DNA of 64,000 bases from Opitutia bacterium (GTDB lineage Bacteria; Verrucomicrobiota; Verrucomicrobiia; Opitutales; Opitutaceae): positions 992,001-1,056,000 of the forward strand of contig JACRHT010000017.1 of the NCBI GenBank assembly GCA_016217545.1, written 5' to 3'. Shown piece by piece: positions 1-7,897 of the stretch. The notes below the pieces were generated by a model that saw only the letters and a list, made by a program, of their open reading frames with translations, ran no database searches and was not told the DNA's origin. Each line of letters starts with the position of its first letter. The stretch's first letter is position 1. The position numbers and the translations under genes were made by a program.

Positions 1-358
1 GATTGGCGAACTTGAAGCCGCCGCCGACCATCTTGTGCGAATAGTCGAGCACCGTGCCCTTGAGATAGAGCGCCGTCTTCGGATCGACGAGCACCTGCGC
101 GCCCGCAGTGCGGACGAGGATGTCGCCGCGCTTCGCGTCCGGCGTGAAACGCAACTTGTAGCTGAGCCCGTTGCAGCCGCCGCCGGTGATGGCGATGCGG
201 AGAAAATCGCCCTGCTGTTCGCGTGCGATGAGCGCCGCGACCTTCGCGCCCGCGTCCGCCGTGAGGCGAACGAGGTTTTCGTTACCCTCGCGCACGCCTT
301 CGGGCAACGCGCGCGGCGCGGCGAGTGGAGCGAGTTGTTCTGGAGCAGTTTCAGCCAT
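1..358 (-). CDS. A-type iron-sulfur carrier, HesB/IscA family (3' end outside window)
   Basis: Reads leftward from an ATG at 356-358 and leaves the window after about 119 codons. A variable N-terminus (starting MAETAPEQLAPL) leads into LVRLTADAGAKVAALIA, then ITGGGCNGLSYKL, which holds the first cluster cysteine, and GGGFKFAN, the segment just before the usual C-terminal CGC motif. That motif lies beyond the window and cannot be checked. The family accepts nascent Fe-S clusters and passes them to apo-enzymes in the cytoplasm. The N-terminal extension of about 25 residues is longer than in short IscA proteins and more like ErpA/HesB variants. It diverges from the TIR remnant that follows. Confidence 0.88.
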   Translation of the reverse strand, partial: MAETAPEQLAPLAAPRALPEGVREGNENLVRLTADAGAKVAALIAREQQGDFLRIAITGGGCNGLSYKLRFTPDAKRGDILVRTAGAQVLVDPKTALYLKGTVLDYSHKMVGGGFKFAN

Positions 359-482
359 CGACGCTCCCCACAGAGCCGCGAATTCGCCGCGTGGCAACTG
401 CGGGATGCAGCCAGCCGACAGCATTCGGCACCCCGAGCTTGTCAGCTCCTTCGTGCCCGCCTACCAAGACCGCGGGCCAACT

Positions 483-671
483 ATGGAGAATTTCCGCTTC
501 GACGTATTCCTCAGCCACAGCTCCAAAGACAAATCAGTCGTCCGCCCGCTCGCCGAAGCGTCTGCGCAAAGGCAGAAGTCCGGCACGTTCCGCTTTCACG
601 ATCTGCTGAACAGGGAGCGTCGCGTCCTTCTCACACGCCTCGACGACGCCTCTATCAAAGGCTCCAACTAA
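483..671 (+). pseudogene. Collapsed TIR-domain remnant
   Basis: A 62-codon frame from ATG 483 to TAA 669-671. Its first ~25 residues (FRFDVFLSHSSKDKSVVRP) are a textbook bacterial TIR N-terminus. After LAE the family sequence continues in the +1 frame as RLRKG. The last 30 residues (SGTFRFHDLLNRERR, then RLDDASIKGS) match the far end of the same TIR domain, where family members read on into a conserved LAQFLYINW-like stretch. About 90 central residues, including the usual catalytic region, are missing. I read this as an internal deletion that destroyed a TIR effector. It lies 17 bp before the STAND ATPase start, so it may once have been that protein's partner or N-terminal part. Confidence 0.6.
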
Positions 672-688
672 CGAACGTAGGAACGCCC

Positions 689-3600
689 ATGCCCAAAACT
701 ATTCCCAACAAACCGCGCAGCGTTCCGCAGGTGATGGTTTCCAGCACCTTCACGGATTTGCAGGAGCATCGTGCGGCACTCATCGACGCCATTCATGCGC
801 ACAAGCTTCATGCGAACGTGATGGAGAACGACTCCGCTCGCCTCGTCGACGTCATCGACTCCTCGCTCCAGATGGTGCGCGACAGCGCGGCCTACATCGG
901 TGTTATCGGCCTGAAATACGGCCAGACGCCCGCGTGTCCAACGCGCAATCCCGACAAGCGGTCCATCACCGAACTGGAGTTCAACGAAGCGCAGCGTCTT
1001 GGGCGTCCGGTCCTACTCTTCATCATGGGGGATGATCATCCCTTGAAGAAGGCCGACATCGAGAAGGATCCGGAAAAGGAAACGAAGCTGAACGCCTTCC
1101 GCGAACGGGCAAAGCGGCACGCACCGGGCTCAAACGTGAATCGCGTCTATGCGGTCTTCAACAGCCTCCAAGAGTTCAAAGACAAGCTTGGTTCATCGCT
1201 ATCCGAACTGAAGCCACATCTCGACCCGGGTGCAGGTGACACCGCCGAGGACACATCAACGCAGGACAAGGGCAACACCATCCCCAAGCCCCCCGCCTTC
1301 CACGCCGTCCCCGACTATCTCGGCTCGCACAAGTTCGTCGGAAGGGCCGCCGAGCTGCAAGCTCTCTCCGACTGGGCCGCGCCCGCCGATCCCACGAACC
1401 TGCTCCTCTTCGAGGCCATCGGCGGCAATGGCAAGAGCATGCTCACTTGGGAGTGGACGAAAAACCACGCCCTCGCCGCGCGCCCGGCGGACCAGCCTTG
1501 GGCCGGGCGCTTCTGGTATTCGTTCTACGAGGGCGGCGCGAGCATGGAGGACTTCTGCCACCACGCCCTCGCCTACATGACGGGCCGCCCGCTGGAGGAC
1601 TTCGCGAAAAAAAAACCGCCGCGCTGAAAGACGAACTCCTCGCCCAGCTCCATGCCCGGCCCTGGCTGCTCATCCTTGATGGACTCGAGCGCATCCTCGT
1701 CGCCTACCACCGCATTGATGCCGCCGAAGTCCCCGACGAGGAGGCGAACAGCCCCACCGACAAAATCGTCAACCGCAACCCCTGCGACGCAATCCGCGAC
1801 GAGGACAACGACCTGCTCCGCGCCCTCGCCGCCGCCACCCCGTCGAAGCTCCTCGTCAGCTCCCGCCTCACTCCGCGTGTCCTGCTGAATCCCTCCGGCC
1901 AGCCCATCCCCGGCGCGAAGCGCATCACCCTCCCCGGCCTGCGCCCGCCGGATGCCGAGGCCCTCCTGCGCTCCTGCGGGATCGAGGGGAAAAGCGACGC
2001 CATCCAGAGCTACCTCACCGCCAACTGCGACAACCACCCGCTCGTCATCGGTATCCTTGGCGGCCTCATCAATAAGCCGGGCCGCAATCGAGGTAACTTC
2101 GACAAGTGGGTGGACGATCCGAAGGGCGGTGCCGTGCTGGATCTTGGCAAGCTCAACCTGATCCAACGGCGGAACCATATCTTGGAAGCTGCGATATCCG
2201 CCCTTTCAAACGAGAGCCGCCAGCTCCTTACAACGCTCTCTTTGGTTCACGAATCTGTGGACTGCGAAATGATGGAGGCATTCAATCCCCATATCCCTGC
2301 TGAGCCATCGTTCGTGAAAGACCCTGATGAGGGACGCAGGCCCTGGACACCTCGCGAACGCGAAGCCCACCAAAAAGCATACCGTGCCTTGTCGGCCGAA
2401 AAGAAGAAGAAGGCGGATGCGGCTCAAGCGAAGGCAAAAGCGGAATACAAAGAAGGAGTTCAACGGCGAAAACAATACCTCAAGGCCCTCGCCGAGTGGA
2501 AGGTGATGGCAGCCGCTCAAGATGTCGTCGCCAAGCTATGGGACACGGTAGCCGACCTCGAAAGCCGGGGGCTGTTGCAATTTGACGGCCGGATGCGCCG
2601 CTATGATCTGCATCCGGTGGTTCGTGGAGTCGCTTCAAGGACACAGCGAGGCGAAGAGAAGGAAGGACACGGGAAACGTGTCGCCGATCATTTCTCAGCC
2701 ATCGCCCACCGTCCCTACGAGGAAGCCGAGACCATGGAGCACGTGCGCAGCGGCCTGCATGTCGTCCGCACCCTGATCAAGCTCGGACACTACCAGCAGG
2801 CGGCGGATGCCTATCGGGGTGATTTGGCGAATGCGCTCCTTTTCAACCTCAATGCCTTTGCCGAAACCTTGTCCTTGCTGAGGCCTTTCTTTCCCGACGG
2901 CTGGGGCGAACTGCCGACGGAGGTGAAAGCTAGGTATCGTTCCTATCTGGCAACTTGTGCAACGATCGCCTTGAGTAGTTCTGGTGAACCGGTTGTCGCC
3001 CTCGCCGCTTCCGGTGCTAGCCTGCGCGCCAACTTGGAAGCCGAAGATTGGACCAGCGGGACGATTGATCTCCTCCACATCGCGCGCAATCTGGACGCCC
3101 AGAATCGGCTAGCCCAGTCGCTCCGCACGGATTCCCTCGCCTTGGAGGTCGCCACCTTGAGCGAAGTCGAGCAAGGGGTTTTCATAAGCCGACTTGAGTT
3201 GTTCGCCGACCAGTCGGGGATGGGCCAGTGGGCGGAAGCCGACGCCCTCTGGAGCCTGCTCGACCCCATGGGCCGCGCTTGGTTGCGCAGCTCCTATCGG
3301 CCCGGAGGGGCTGAATGGTGTTACGCCGAGTTTCGCTTCTGGCAGGGCAGCTTGCAGGAGGCGCATCTGGCCGAGGCCGAGCGCTTGGCGGCCCAGGGCA
3401 AAGACCGCAGCATCATCCGCGCTCTCCATCGCCTGCGCGGCGACTGGCGGCTCATGCAGTGCGAGTGGAAGTTGGCGGCGGCGAGCTACCAGGAGGCCGT
3501 GCGCCTTGCCCGCGAACGCAGCCTCACCGATGCAGCCTCCGAGACCGGCCTCGCCCTGGCCAAGCACCACCTCGGCCAGGTCGCCAATCCCCGCAGCGAA

Positions 3601-3945
3601 GCCGAACGTTTGGCCCAACTCCGAGACCCCGCGCATCGCCTCCTCGCCCTGCTCTGGATCGCTATCGGCGACACCGCGCAAGCGAAGCACCACGCCCTCG
3701 CCGCCTACAAATGGGCTTGGGCCGACGGCGAACCGTATGTGCACCGCTACGAACTCACGAAGACCACCGAGTTGCTGCACGAGCTGGGCGTGCCTATTCC
3801 CAACCTCCCGTCCTACGATCCCGCGAAAGACGAACCCTTCCCTTGGGAAACCGATGTCCGCGCCGCCATGGAAAAACTCCGCGCCCAAAAGAAAGCGAAG
3901 CCGGAAAAACGTGACGAAGCCTCGGAGAAGCCCTCCGCCGATTGA
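689..3945 (+). CDS. DUF4062-NB-ARC-type STAND ATPase, reading frame broken at an A9 tract
   Basis: Starts at ATG 689. Residues ~12-115 are a DUF4062 domain (VPQVMVSSTFTDLQEHRAAL, later SITELEFNEAQRLGRPVLLF), a TIR-like fold common at the front of STAND proteins. A FVGRAAEL motif (~215) precedes the P-loop AIGGNGKSML (~244-251). The frame stops at 1627 (KKKPPR-stop), but if one A is added to the A9 run at 1607-1615 it continues as KKKTAALKDELLAQL into a Walker B-like WLLILDGLERIL and the rest of an NB-ARC/winged-helix and TPR-like helical sensor to TGA 3943-3945. The joined product would be ~1,085 aa. STAND ATPases of this kind are often phage or stress sensors. Whether the shift is slippage, inactivation or a sequencing error cannot be told here. 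Confidence 0.82.
1607..1615 (+). other. A9 homopolymer at the STAND frameshift
   Basis: Nine consecutive A in codons gcg-aaa-aaa-aaa. Reading with ten A (or a -1 ribosomal slip) joins the two halves of the STAND ATPase without any other change. Runs of nine or more A are known sites of RNA-polymerase slippage and of phase variation in bacteria. They are also frequent sequencing-error sites. Confidence 0.75.
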
Positions 3946-3972
3946 GTTTCACGTAAATCGACAACGCCGGTG

Positions 3973-4018
3973 GAGCGCGTTGACCCCAACGCGCTCAGAG
4001 CGGATTGAGGTCAATCCG
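3973..4018. repeat. Two tandem short hairpins after the STAND gene
   Basis: GAGCGCGTT and AACGCGCTC pair around a 6-nt loop (3973-3996). CGGATTG and CAATCCG pair around a 4-nt loop (4001-4018). They lie between the convergent ends of the STAND gene and pdxA. No T-run follows, so a role as intrinsic terminator is uncertain. Confidence 0.4.
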
Positions 4019-4098
4019 TTCCACCCCAAGGCATGACTCAGTTCCGCGAACCTCAATAAACCCGCCGGCCTCTCTATCGTCCAACTCGCTCGACGACC

Positions 4099-5040
4099 TT
4101 ACGGCTTCCGCGCAATCAACCGCCGCGCCACGCTCACAGCATTCGTGAAACTCTGCGCGCTGGCTTTCCCCTGCCCTGCGATGCCGAAGGCGGTGCCGTG
4201 GTCGGGGCTCGTGCGCACGAAGGGGAGGCCGAGCGTGACGTTCACGGATTCGTCGAAGTCGATCACCTTGAGCGGGGCGAGGCCTTGGTCGTGGTAGAGC
4301 GCCACGATGACATCGAACTCGCCGCGCAGCGCGCGGGCGAAGAGGGTATCGGCGGGCTGGCAGAGTGACAGGCCGGGAAATTCGCCGCGCAATTTTTCCA
4401 GCGTCGGGTTGAGCAGGTCGCGCTCCTCCTCGCCGAGCAAGCCGTTCTCGCCGGCGTGCGGATTCAGGCCGCAGACGCCGATGCGCGGCGCGGCGATGCC
4501 GTCGGCGCGCGCGAGACGGTCGGCGGCAGCGATGGTGCGATGCAAGAGCTGGGGGCCTAGTAGTTGCGGCACCTCACACAGCGGCACGTGCCACGTGGCG
4601 AGCGCCACGCGGAGCTTGCCGCCGCAGAAACACATCACCGGCTCGCCGCCCCAGCGCGCGGCGAAGAATTCCGTCTGCCCCGGAAACTCGTAGCCAACGG
4701 CGGCGAGGCGTTCCTTGCTGATCGGGCCGGTGACCACGCCGGCGAATTCGCCGGACTTCGTTCCCGCCGCCGCGCGCTCCATCGCCGCCCAGGCGACGAG
4801 CGCGCCATCGCCGTCGGGCTGGCCGGGTGTGGCGACAAAATCCTCGAGCCCAACCGCGATCTTCGCGCCGCACGCGGGCAGCATTTCGAGCCAGCGCGCC
4901 GGACCGATCACGGCGACATCGCCCGTTTCGGCCGGATGCGCGGCGAGCCAGGTCGCGATGATTTCCGGGCCGACGCCCGCCGGGTCGCCGCAGGTGAACG
5001 CGAGAGGTTTTGAGAGATCTTTTTTCACCGCGAAGGACAC
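4099..5040 (-). CDS. pdxA: 4-hydroxythreonine-4-phosphate dehydrogenase
   Basis: Cytoplasmic enzyme of the DXP-dependent vitamin B6 (pyridoxal phosphate) pathway. It oxidises 4-phosphohydroxy-L-threonine with NAD. Visible family motifs are GDPAGVGPEI near the N-terminus, NPHAGENGLLG (metal-binding His), YHDQGLAPLK and RTSPDHGTAF near the end. Length is 313 aa against ~330 in the family. Both possible starts, GTG at 5038-5040 and GTG at 5026-5028, lie inside one arm of a CACGAAG-type inverted repeat, and neither has a clear Shine-Dalgarno sequence. Family alignment slightly favours the inner start. It lies downstream of lpxA on the same strand. Confidence 0.93.
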   Translation of the reverse strand: MSFAVKKDLSKPLAFTCGDPAGVGPEIIATWLAAHPAETGDVAVIGPARWLEMLPACGAKIAVGLEDFVATPGQPDGDGALVAWAAMERAAAGTKSGEFAGVVTGPISKERLAAVGYEFPGQTEFFAARWGGEPVMCFCGGKLRVALATWHVPLCEVPQLLGPQLLHRTIAAADRLARADGIAAPRIGVCGLNPHAGENGLLGEEERDLLNPTLEKLRGEFPGLSLCQPADTLFARALRGEFDVIVALYHDQGLAPLKVIDFDESVNVTLGLPFVRTSPDHGTAFGIAGQGKASAQSFTNAVSVARRLIARKP

Positions 5041-5114
5041 GAAGCGGACGAAGGGAATGCCGTCAAAACCCGGATTCCAGGTTCGGCTTCGTGACCTTCG
5101 TGAACTTCGTGGTT
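5026..5114. repeat. Inverted CACGAAG-type repeat between lpxA and pdxA
   Basis: Two 28-nt arms (5026-5053 and 5087-5114) are inverted copies with 21 of 28 positions identical. They are built from the units CACGAAG and TTCACGAAGG, separated by 33 nt. The right arm touches the lpxA stop codon (TAA at 5113-5115), and the left arm contains both candidate pdxA start codons. It looks like one of the short interspersed elements scattered through this genome rather than a gene-specific signal. Confidence 0.7.
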
Positions 5115-5865
5115 AAACTGCATCCGGCTCCGACTCCGATTGGCCCGGCCGCGCGAAGCCGCGTTTGCCGCCGGCAAAGAACTCCAGGAAACGCCGCGCC
5201 TCGGCGCTCTGCACGCCGGCGACGAGTTTTGCCGCCGCGAGCGGGCGCGGATCGCCGCCGCTGAACACGTGCGCGTAACATGCCTTGATTTCCAGGATCG
5301 CGGTGCGCGGGAAACCGCGGCGTTTCAGGCCGACGAGATTGAAGCCCGGCACCTCGTCGCGCTCGGCGACCATGAGAAACGGTGCGACGTCCTTCGTCAG
5401 GCGCGTGAGTCCGCCGACCATCACGCCTTCGCCGATGCGGACGAATTGGTGAATGCCCGCGCCGCCGCCGACGAACGTGAAGCTGCCGACGCTGACGTGG
5501 CCGGCGAGCATGACGTTGTTCGCGAGCACGACGTCGTCCGCGACCTCGCAATCGTGGCCGACGTGCGCGTTGGCCATCAGGAAGCAGCGCGCGCCGACGA
5601 CGGTGTTTTTGCCGGCATAGATCGAGCGGTTGAGCGTGCAGTGCTCGCGGATGACCGTGCCCGCGCCGACCACGACGCCGCTCGCGGTCGCGGGGTCGAA
5701 CTTGAGGTATTGCGGATCGCCGCCGACGACGGCGAACGGGTGCACGACCACGCCGTCGCCGAGCGCGGCGTGCTTCGTGACGATGGCGTGCGCGTGGACG
5801 GTGCAGTTGACGCCGAGCTGCGCGCCGGGTTCGACGATCGCGGTGGGATGAATGGTGGCGGTCAT
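5113..5865 (-). CDS. lpxA: Acyl-ACP--UDP-N-acetylglucosamine O-acyltransferase
   Basis: First step of lipid A synthesis: transfer of a 3-hydroxyacyl chain from ACP to the 3-OH of UDP-GlcNAc. The 250-residue protein is a left-handed beta-helix of hexapeptide repeats (IHPTAIVEPGAQLG, VVVGAGTVIREHCTLNRS). The catalytic His lies in ANAHVGHDCEV, and the C-terminal helical region follows RRGFPRTAILEIKACY. The start at 5863-5865 is supported because the family begins at IHPTA. The ATG itself is contributed by an interspersed palindromic repeat, and the codons upstream are repeat sequence rather than protein. It precedes pdxA on the same strand and shows the cell makes LPS. Confidence 0.95.
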   Translation of the reverse strand: MTATIHPTAIVEPGAQLGVNCTVHAHAIVTKHAALGDGVVVHPFAVVGGDPQYLKFDPATASGVVVGAGTVIREHCTLNRSIYAGKNTVVGARCFLMANAHVGHDCEVADDVVLANNVMLAGHVSVGSFTFVGGGAGIHQFVRIGEGVMVGGLTRLTKDVAPFLMVAERDEVPGFNLVGLKRRGFPRTAILEIKACYAHVFSGGDPRPLAAAKLVAGVQSAEARRFLEFFAGGKRGFARPGQSESEPDAV

Positions 5866-5939
5866 TGCGAGGAGCACCGCGACGAAGCAATCCAGCGAGC
5901 TGGATCGCCACGGTCCGCCGAGGCGGACCTCGCGATGAC
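5861..5939. repeat. 79-bp palindromic interspersed element (GTCATTGCGAGG type)
   Basis: Ends are near-perfect inverted copies, GTCATTGCGAGG (5861-5872) and CCTCGCGATGAC (5928-5939). The interior has further stems, such as CCAGCGAGCTGG and GTCCGCC/GGCGGAC. This type of element is found dispersed in several unrelated bacterial phyla. Its left end contains the ATG used as the lpxA start. Confidence 0.75.
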
Positions 5940-5968
5940 AGAAGGGAAAATGGACGGCCGCACCGCGT

Positions 5969-6601
5969 TCACTCCTTGCCGCGGCGGCTGGCGACGCGAT
6001 CACTCAACAGGTCGAGCTGCGGGTCCTGCAACAGGTCGTAGGTCTTCAGCACGCGGATGAGCTGGAGCGTGTCGCTTTTGCCGTAGTTGCGGTTGAGATC
6101 CACCTTGTCGATCAGGTCGAGCAACATGGCGCGGAACGAGATCACGGCGTCGACACCCTTCTCCTTGAGCATGTCGACGGCTTGGGAGCGATACGGCTCG
6201 GCGGTCGGCAGGCCGGGCAACACGAGAATCTTCAGGAGGCCAGTGCCGTCCGGATCCTCGATTTCGGTCGGGAACAGGCGCGAGGCCTCCTTCAGCACGC
6301 TCTGCTCGAGGAAGCGGAAAATTTCCGGCTGATTGCGCAGCGTGCTCGGCGTGAAGCGACCGGCGGCGTGCCAGCCCTTGATGCTGATGACGGCGCGGTG
6401 GACAAACGGCAGCTCGTTGGCGAAGAGGAAGAAGTCGGGCTTGCGCGAGCCGCGCTGCCAGGTCGGGTTGAACACGACGAGGTCGATCACCTCGTCTGCC
6501 GCGCCCTTGCGGGCCGTGAGCGCGTATTTGCGCGCCTGGCGCACGAAGAAGCCGGCTTGCTCGAAGTATTCGCGAACGATGCCCTCGTCGATGGCAGACA
6601 T
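5969..6601 (-). CDS. Conserved protein of unknown function (210 aa)
   Basis: Starts MSAIDEGIVREYFEQAGFFVRQARKYA and ends RVASRRGKE. No signal peptide or membrane segment is visible. The front half has alternating strands and helices with acidic and lysine residues (DEVIDLVVFNPTW, then AVISIKGWHA), loosely like the core of a nuclease-fold protein, but I cannot identify a true PD-(D/E)XK site. The second half contains LLKILVLPGLPTAEPYRSQA and predicted helices. It lies between aroB and lpxA on the same strand with short gaps, so co-transcription is plausible. The function is unknown to me. Confidence 0.8.
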   Translation of the reverse strand: MSAIDEGIVREYFEQAGFFVRQARKYALTARKGAADEVIDLVVFNPTWQRGSRKPDFFLFANELPFVHRAVISIKGWHAAGRFTPSTLRNQPEIFRFLEQSVLKEASRLFPTEIEDPDGTGLLKILVLPGLPTAEPYRSQAVDMLKEKGVDAVISFRAMLLDLIDKVDLNRNYGKSDTLQLIRVLKTYDLLQDPQLDLLSDRVASRRGKE

Positions 6602-6646
6602 GGGAAAGCCAACGTAGCGCCGGGCAAGACGAACGCAGTCAAAAAA

Positions 6647-7795
6647 TCACCCCGCCGCCCCGACCTCGCGCCAGACCTTTTCCACCGGAGCCACCGGCAC
6701 GTCGCCGCGAGTGGCGGCGCGACCGAGCGCTTCGAGGACGACAAAGCGCAGACGTCCGTCGCGGTTCTTCTTGTCGCGCGCCATTGCACCGAACAACGCG
6801 GTCATCGGCAACGGCTCACGGAGACGCACCGGCAAACCGTGCGCAGCGACCACACGCTCCACACGCTCGACCGCGGCGGTATCGACGAGGCCCAGCTCAC
6901 GCGACAGACGTGCCGCCGCCGCGAGCCCGATCGCCACCGCTTCGCCGTGCAAATACGCGCCGTAGCCCGCGACGTTCTCGACGGCGTGGCCGAACGTGTG
7001 TCCGAGATTCAGCAGCGCGCGGCCGCCCTCGGCCGCCGTTTCGCGGGGATCGGCTTGCACGACCTGCGCCTTGATTTCGCAACAGCGGCGCACGATCGCG
7101 AGCAGCTCCGGATGCGTGAGCGTTAACGGCGTCGCCTCCAGCTGCGCGAAGAGCGCGGCGTCCGCCAGCAGGCCATACTTGATGACCTCGGCCGCACCCG
7201 CCGCAAATTCGCGCGGCGGCAGCGTGCGCAGGAAGTCGGCGAACGCATACACCGCGCGCGGATGGTGAAACGCGCCCGCGAGATTCTTGCCCGCCTTCAG
7301 GTTCAGGCCGGTTTTGCCGCCGACGGAGCTGTCGACCATCGCCAGCAGCGTCGTCGGCACCTGCACGTAGTCGATCCCGCGGAGGTAGCTCGCCGCCGCG
7401 AAGCCCGCGAGATCGCCCACAACGCCGCCGCCCACGGCCCACAAGATGCCCCGCCGGTCGACGCGGTGCTGCGCGAGAAATTCCCACACCTCCGCGAGCT
7501 GCGCGGCGTTCTTGGTCCCCTCGCCGGCCGGCAGCACCAGCGTCGGCACGCCGCCAATCGACGCGTCGCCCGTGAGCCCCAGCACGTTCGCCACCGACGC
7601 GTCCGTGACCACCACCGCAGAGCGCGCTTTCCAGTTCGGCTCGGCCATCGCGGCGGTCAGCGATTCGCGCACTGCGCCGGTGCGCAGGTGAATCGGATAA
7701 GCGTGCTCAGAAAGCTGAACTTCAAGGGGTTGAGTCACGAGAGTGTTAGAGCGCAATTGGTTGCGCCGGTCAAACCGCGTTTCGGTCATGCGCAT
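6647..7795 (-). CDS. aroB: 3-dehydroquinate synthase
   Basis: Second step of the shikimate pathway: cyclises DAHP to 3-dehydroquinate using NAD and a divalent metal in the cytoplasm. Diagnostic segments are GGGVVGDLAGF, QVPTTLLAMVDSSVGGKTG, the metal-site His in NLGHTFGHAVE, and HGEAVAIG. I use ATG 7793-7795 because an AGGA lies 10 nt upstream. ATG 7787-7789 and GTG 7736-7738 are alternatives, and the last would give the usual ~363-residue length starting at VTQPLEVQLSEHAYPI. It diverges from the first TonB receptor, so the two share the region holding the Fur-like palindrome. Confidence 0.95.
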   Translation of the reverse strand: MRMTETRFDRRNQLRSNTLVTQPLEVQLSEHAYPIHLRTGAVRESLTAAMAEPNWKARSAVVVTDASVANVLGLTGDASIGGVPTLVLPAGEGTKNAAQLAEVWEFLAQHRVDRRGILWAVGGGVVGDLAGFAAASYLRGIDYVQVPTTLLAMVDSSVGGKTGLNLKAGKNLAGAFHHPRAVYAFADFLRTLPPREFAAGAAEVIKYGLLADAALFAQLEATPLTLTHPELLAIVRRCCEIKAQVVQADPRETAAEGGRALLNLGHTFGHAVENVAGYGAYLHGEAVAIGLAAAARLSRELGLVDTAAVERVERVVAAHGLPVRLREPLPMTALFGAMARDKKNRDGRLRFVVLEALGRAATRGDVPVAPVEKVWREVGAAG

Positions 7796-7816
7796 TTTGT
7801 GCGCTTCCTGCGTCAT

Positions 7817-7835
7817 TTTGAGACAAATTCTCAAA
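7817..7835. promoter_or_regulatory. Fur-box-like 19-bp palindrome
   Basis: TTTGAGA, a 5-nt spacer CAAAT, then TCTCAAA: a perfect 7-bp inverted repeat of total length 19. Known Fur operators are 19 bp with GAGAAT/ATTCTC-type arms. The site lies in the gap between aroB and a siderophore-receptor gene, 63 bp before the receptor ATG. Binding by Fur is inferred. Confidence 0.5.
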
Positions 7836-7847
7836 TCCCGCTTGACG

Positions 7848-7884
7848 TGAGATTGGGTCGCATGTGCAGTGCGACCCGTTCTCA
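7848..7884. promoter_or_regulatory. Long hairpin in the receptor leader
   Basis: Arms of 15 nt (7848-7862 and 7870-7884) match at 13 positions around a 7-nt loop. The outer ends are again TGAGA and TCTCA, the half-sites of the palindrome at 7817. It could be a second operator or an RNA stem 14 nt before the receptor ATG. A TTGACG at 7842-7847 could be a -35 box, but I see no convincing -10. Confidence 0.45.
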
Positions 7885-7897
7885 ATTTCCAACTTCC

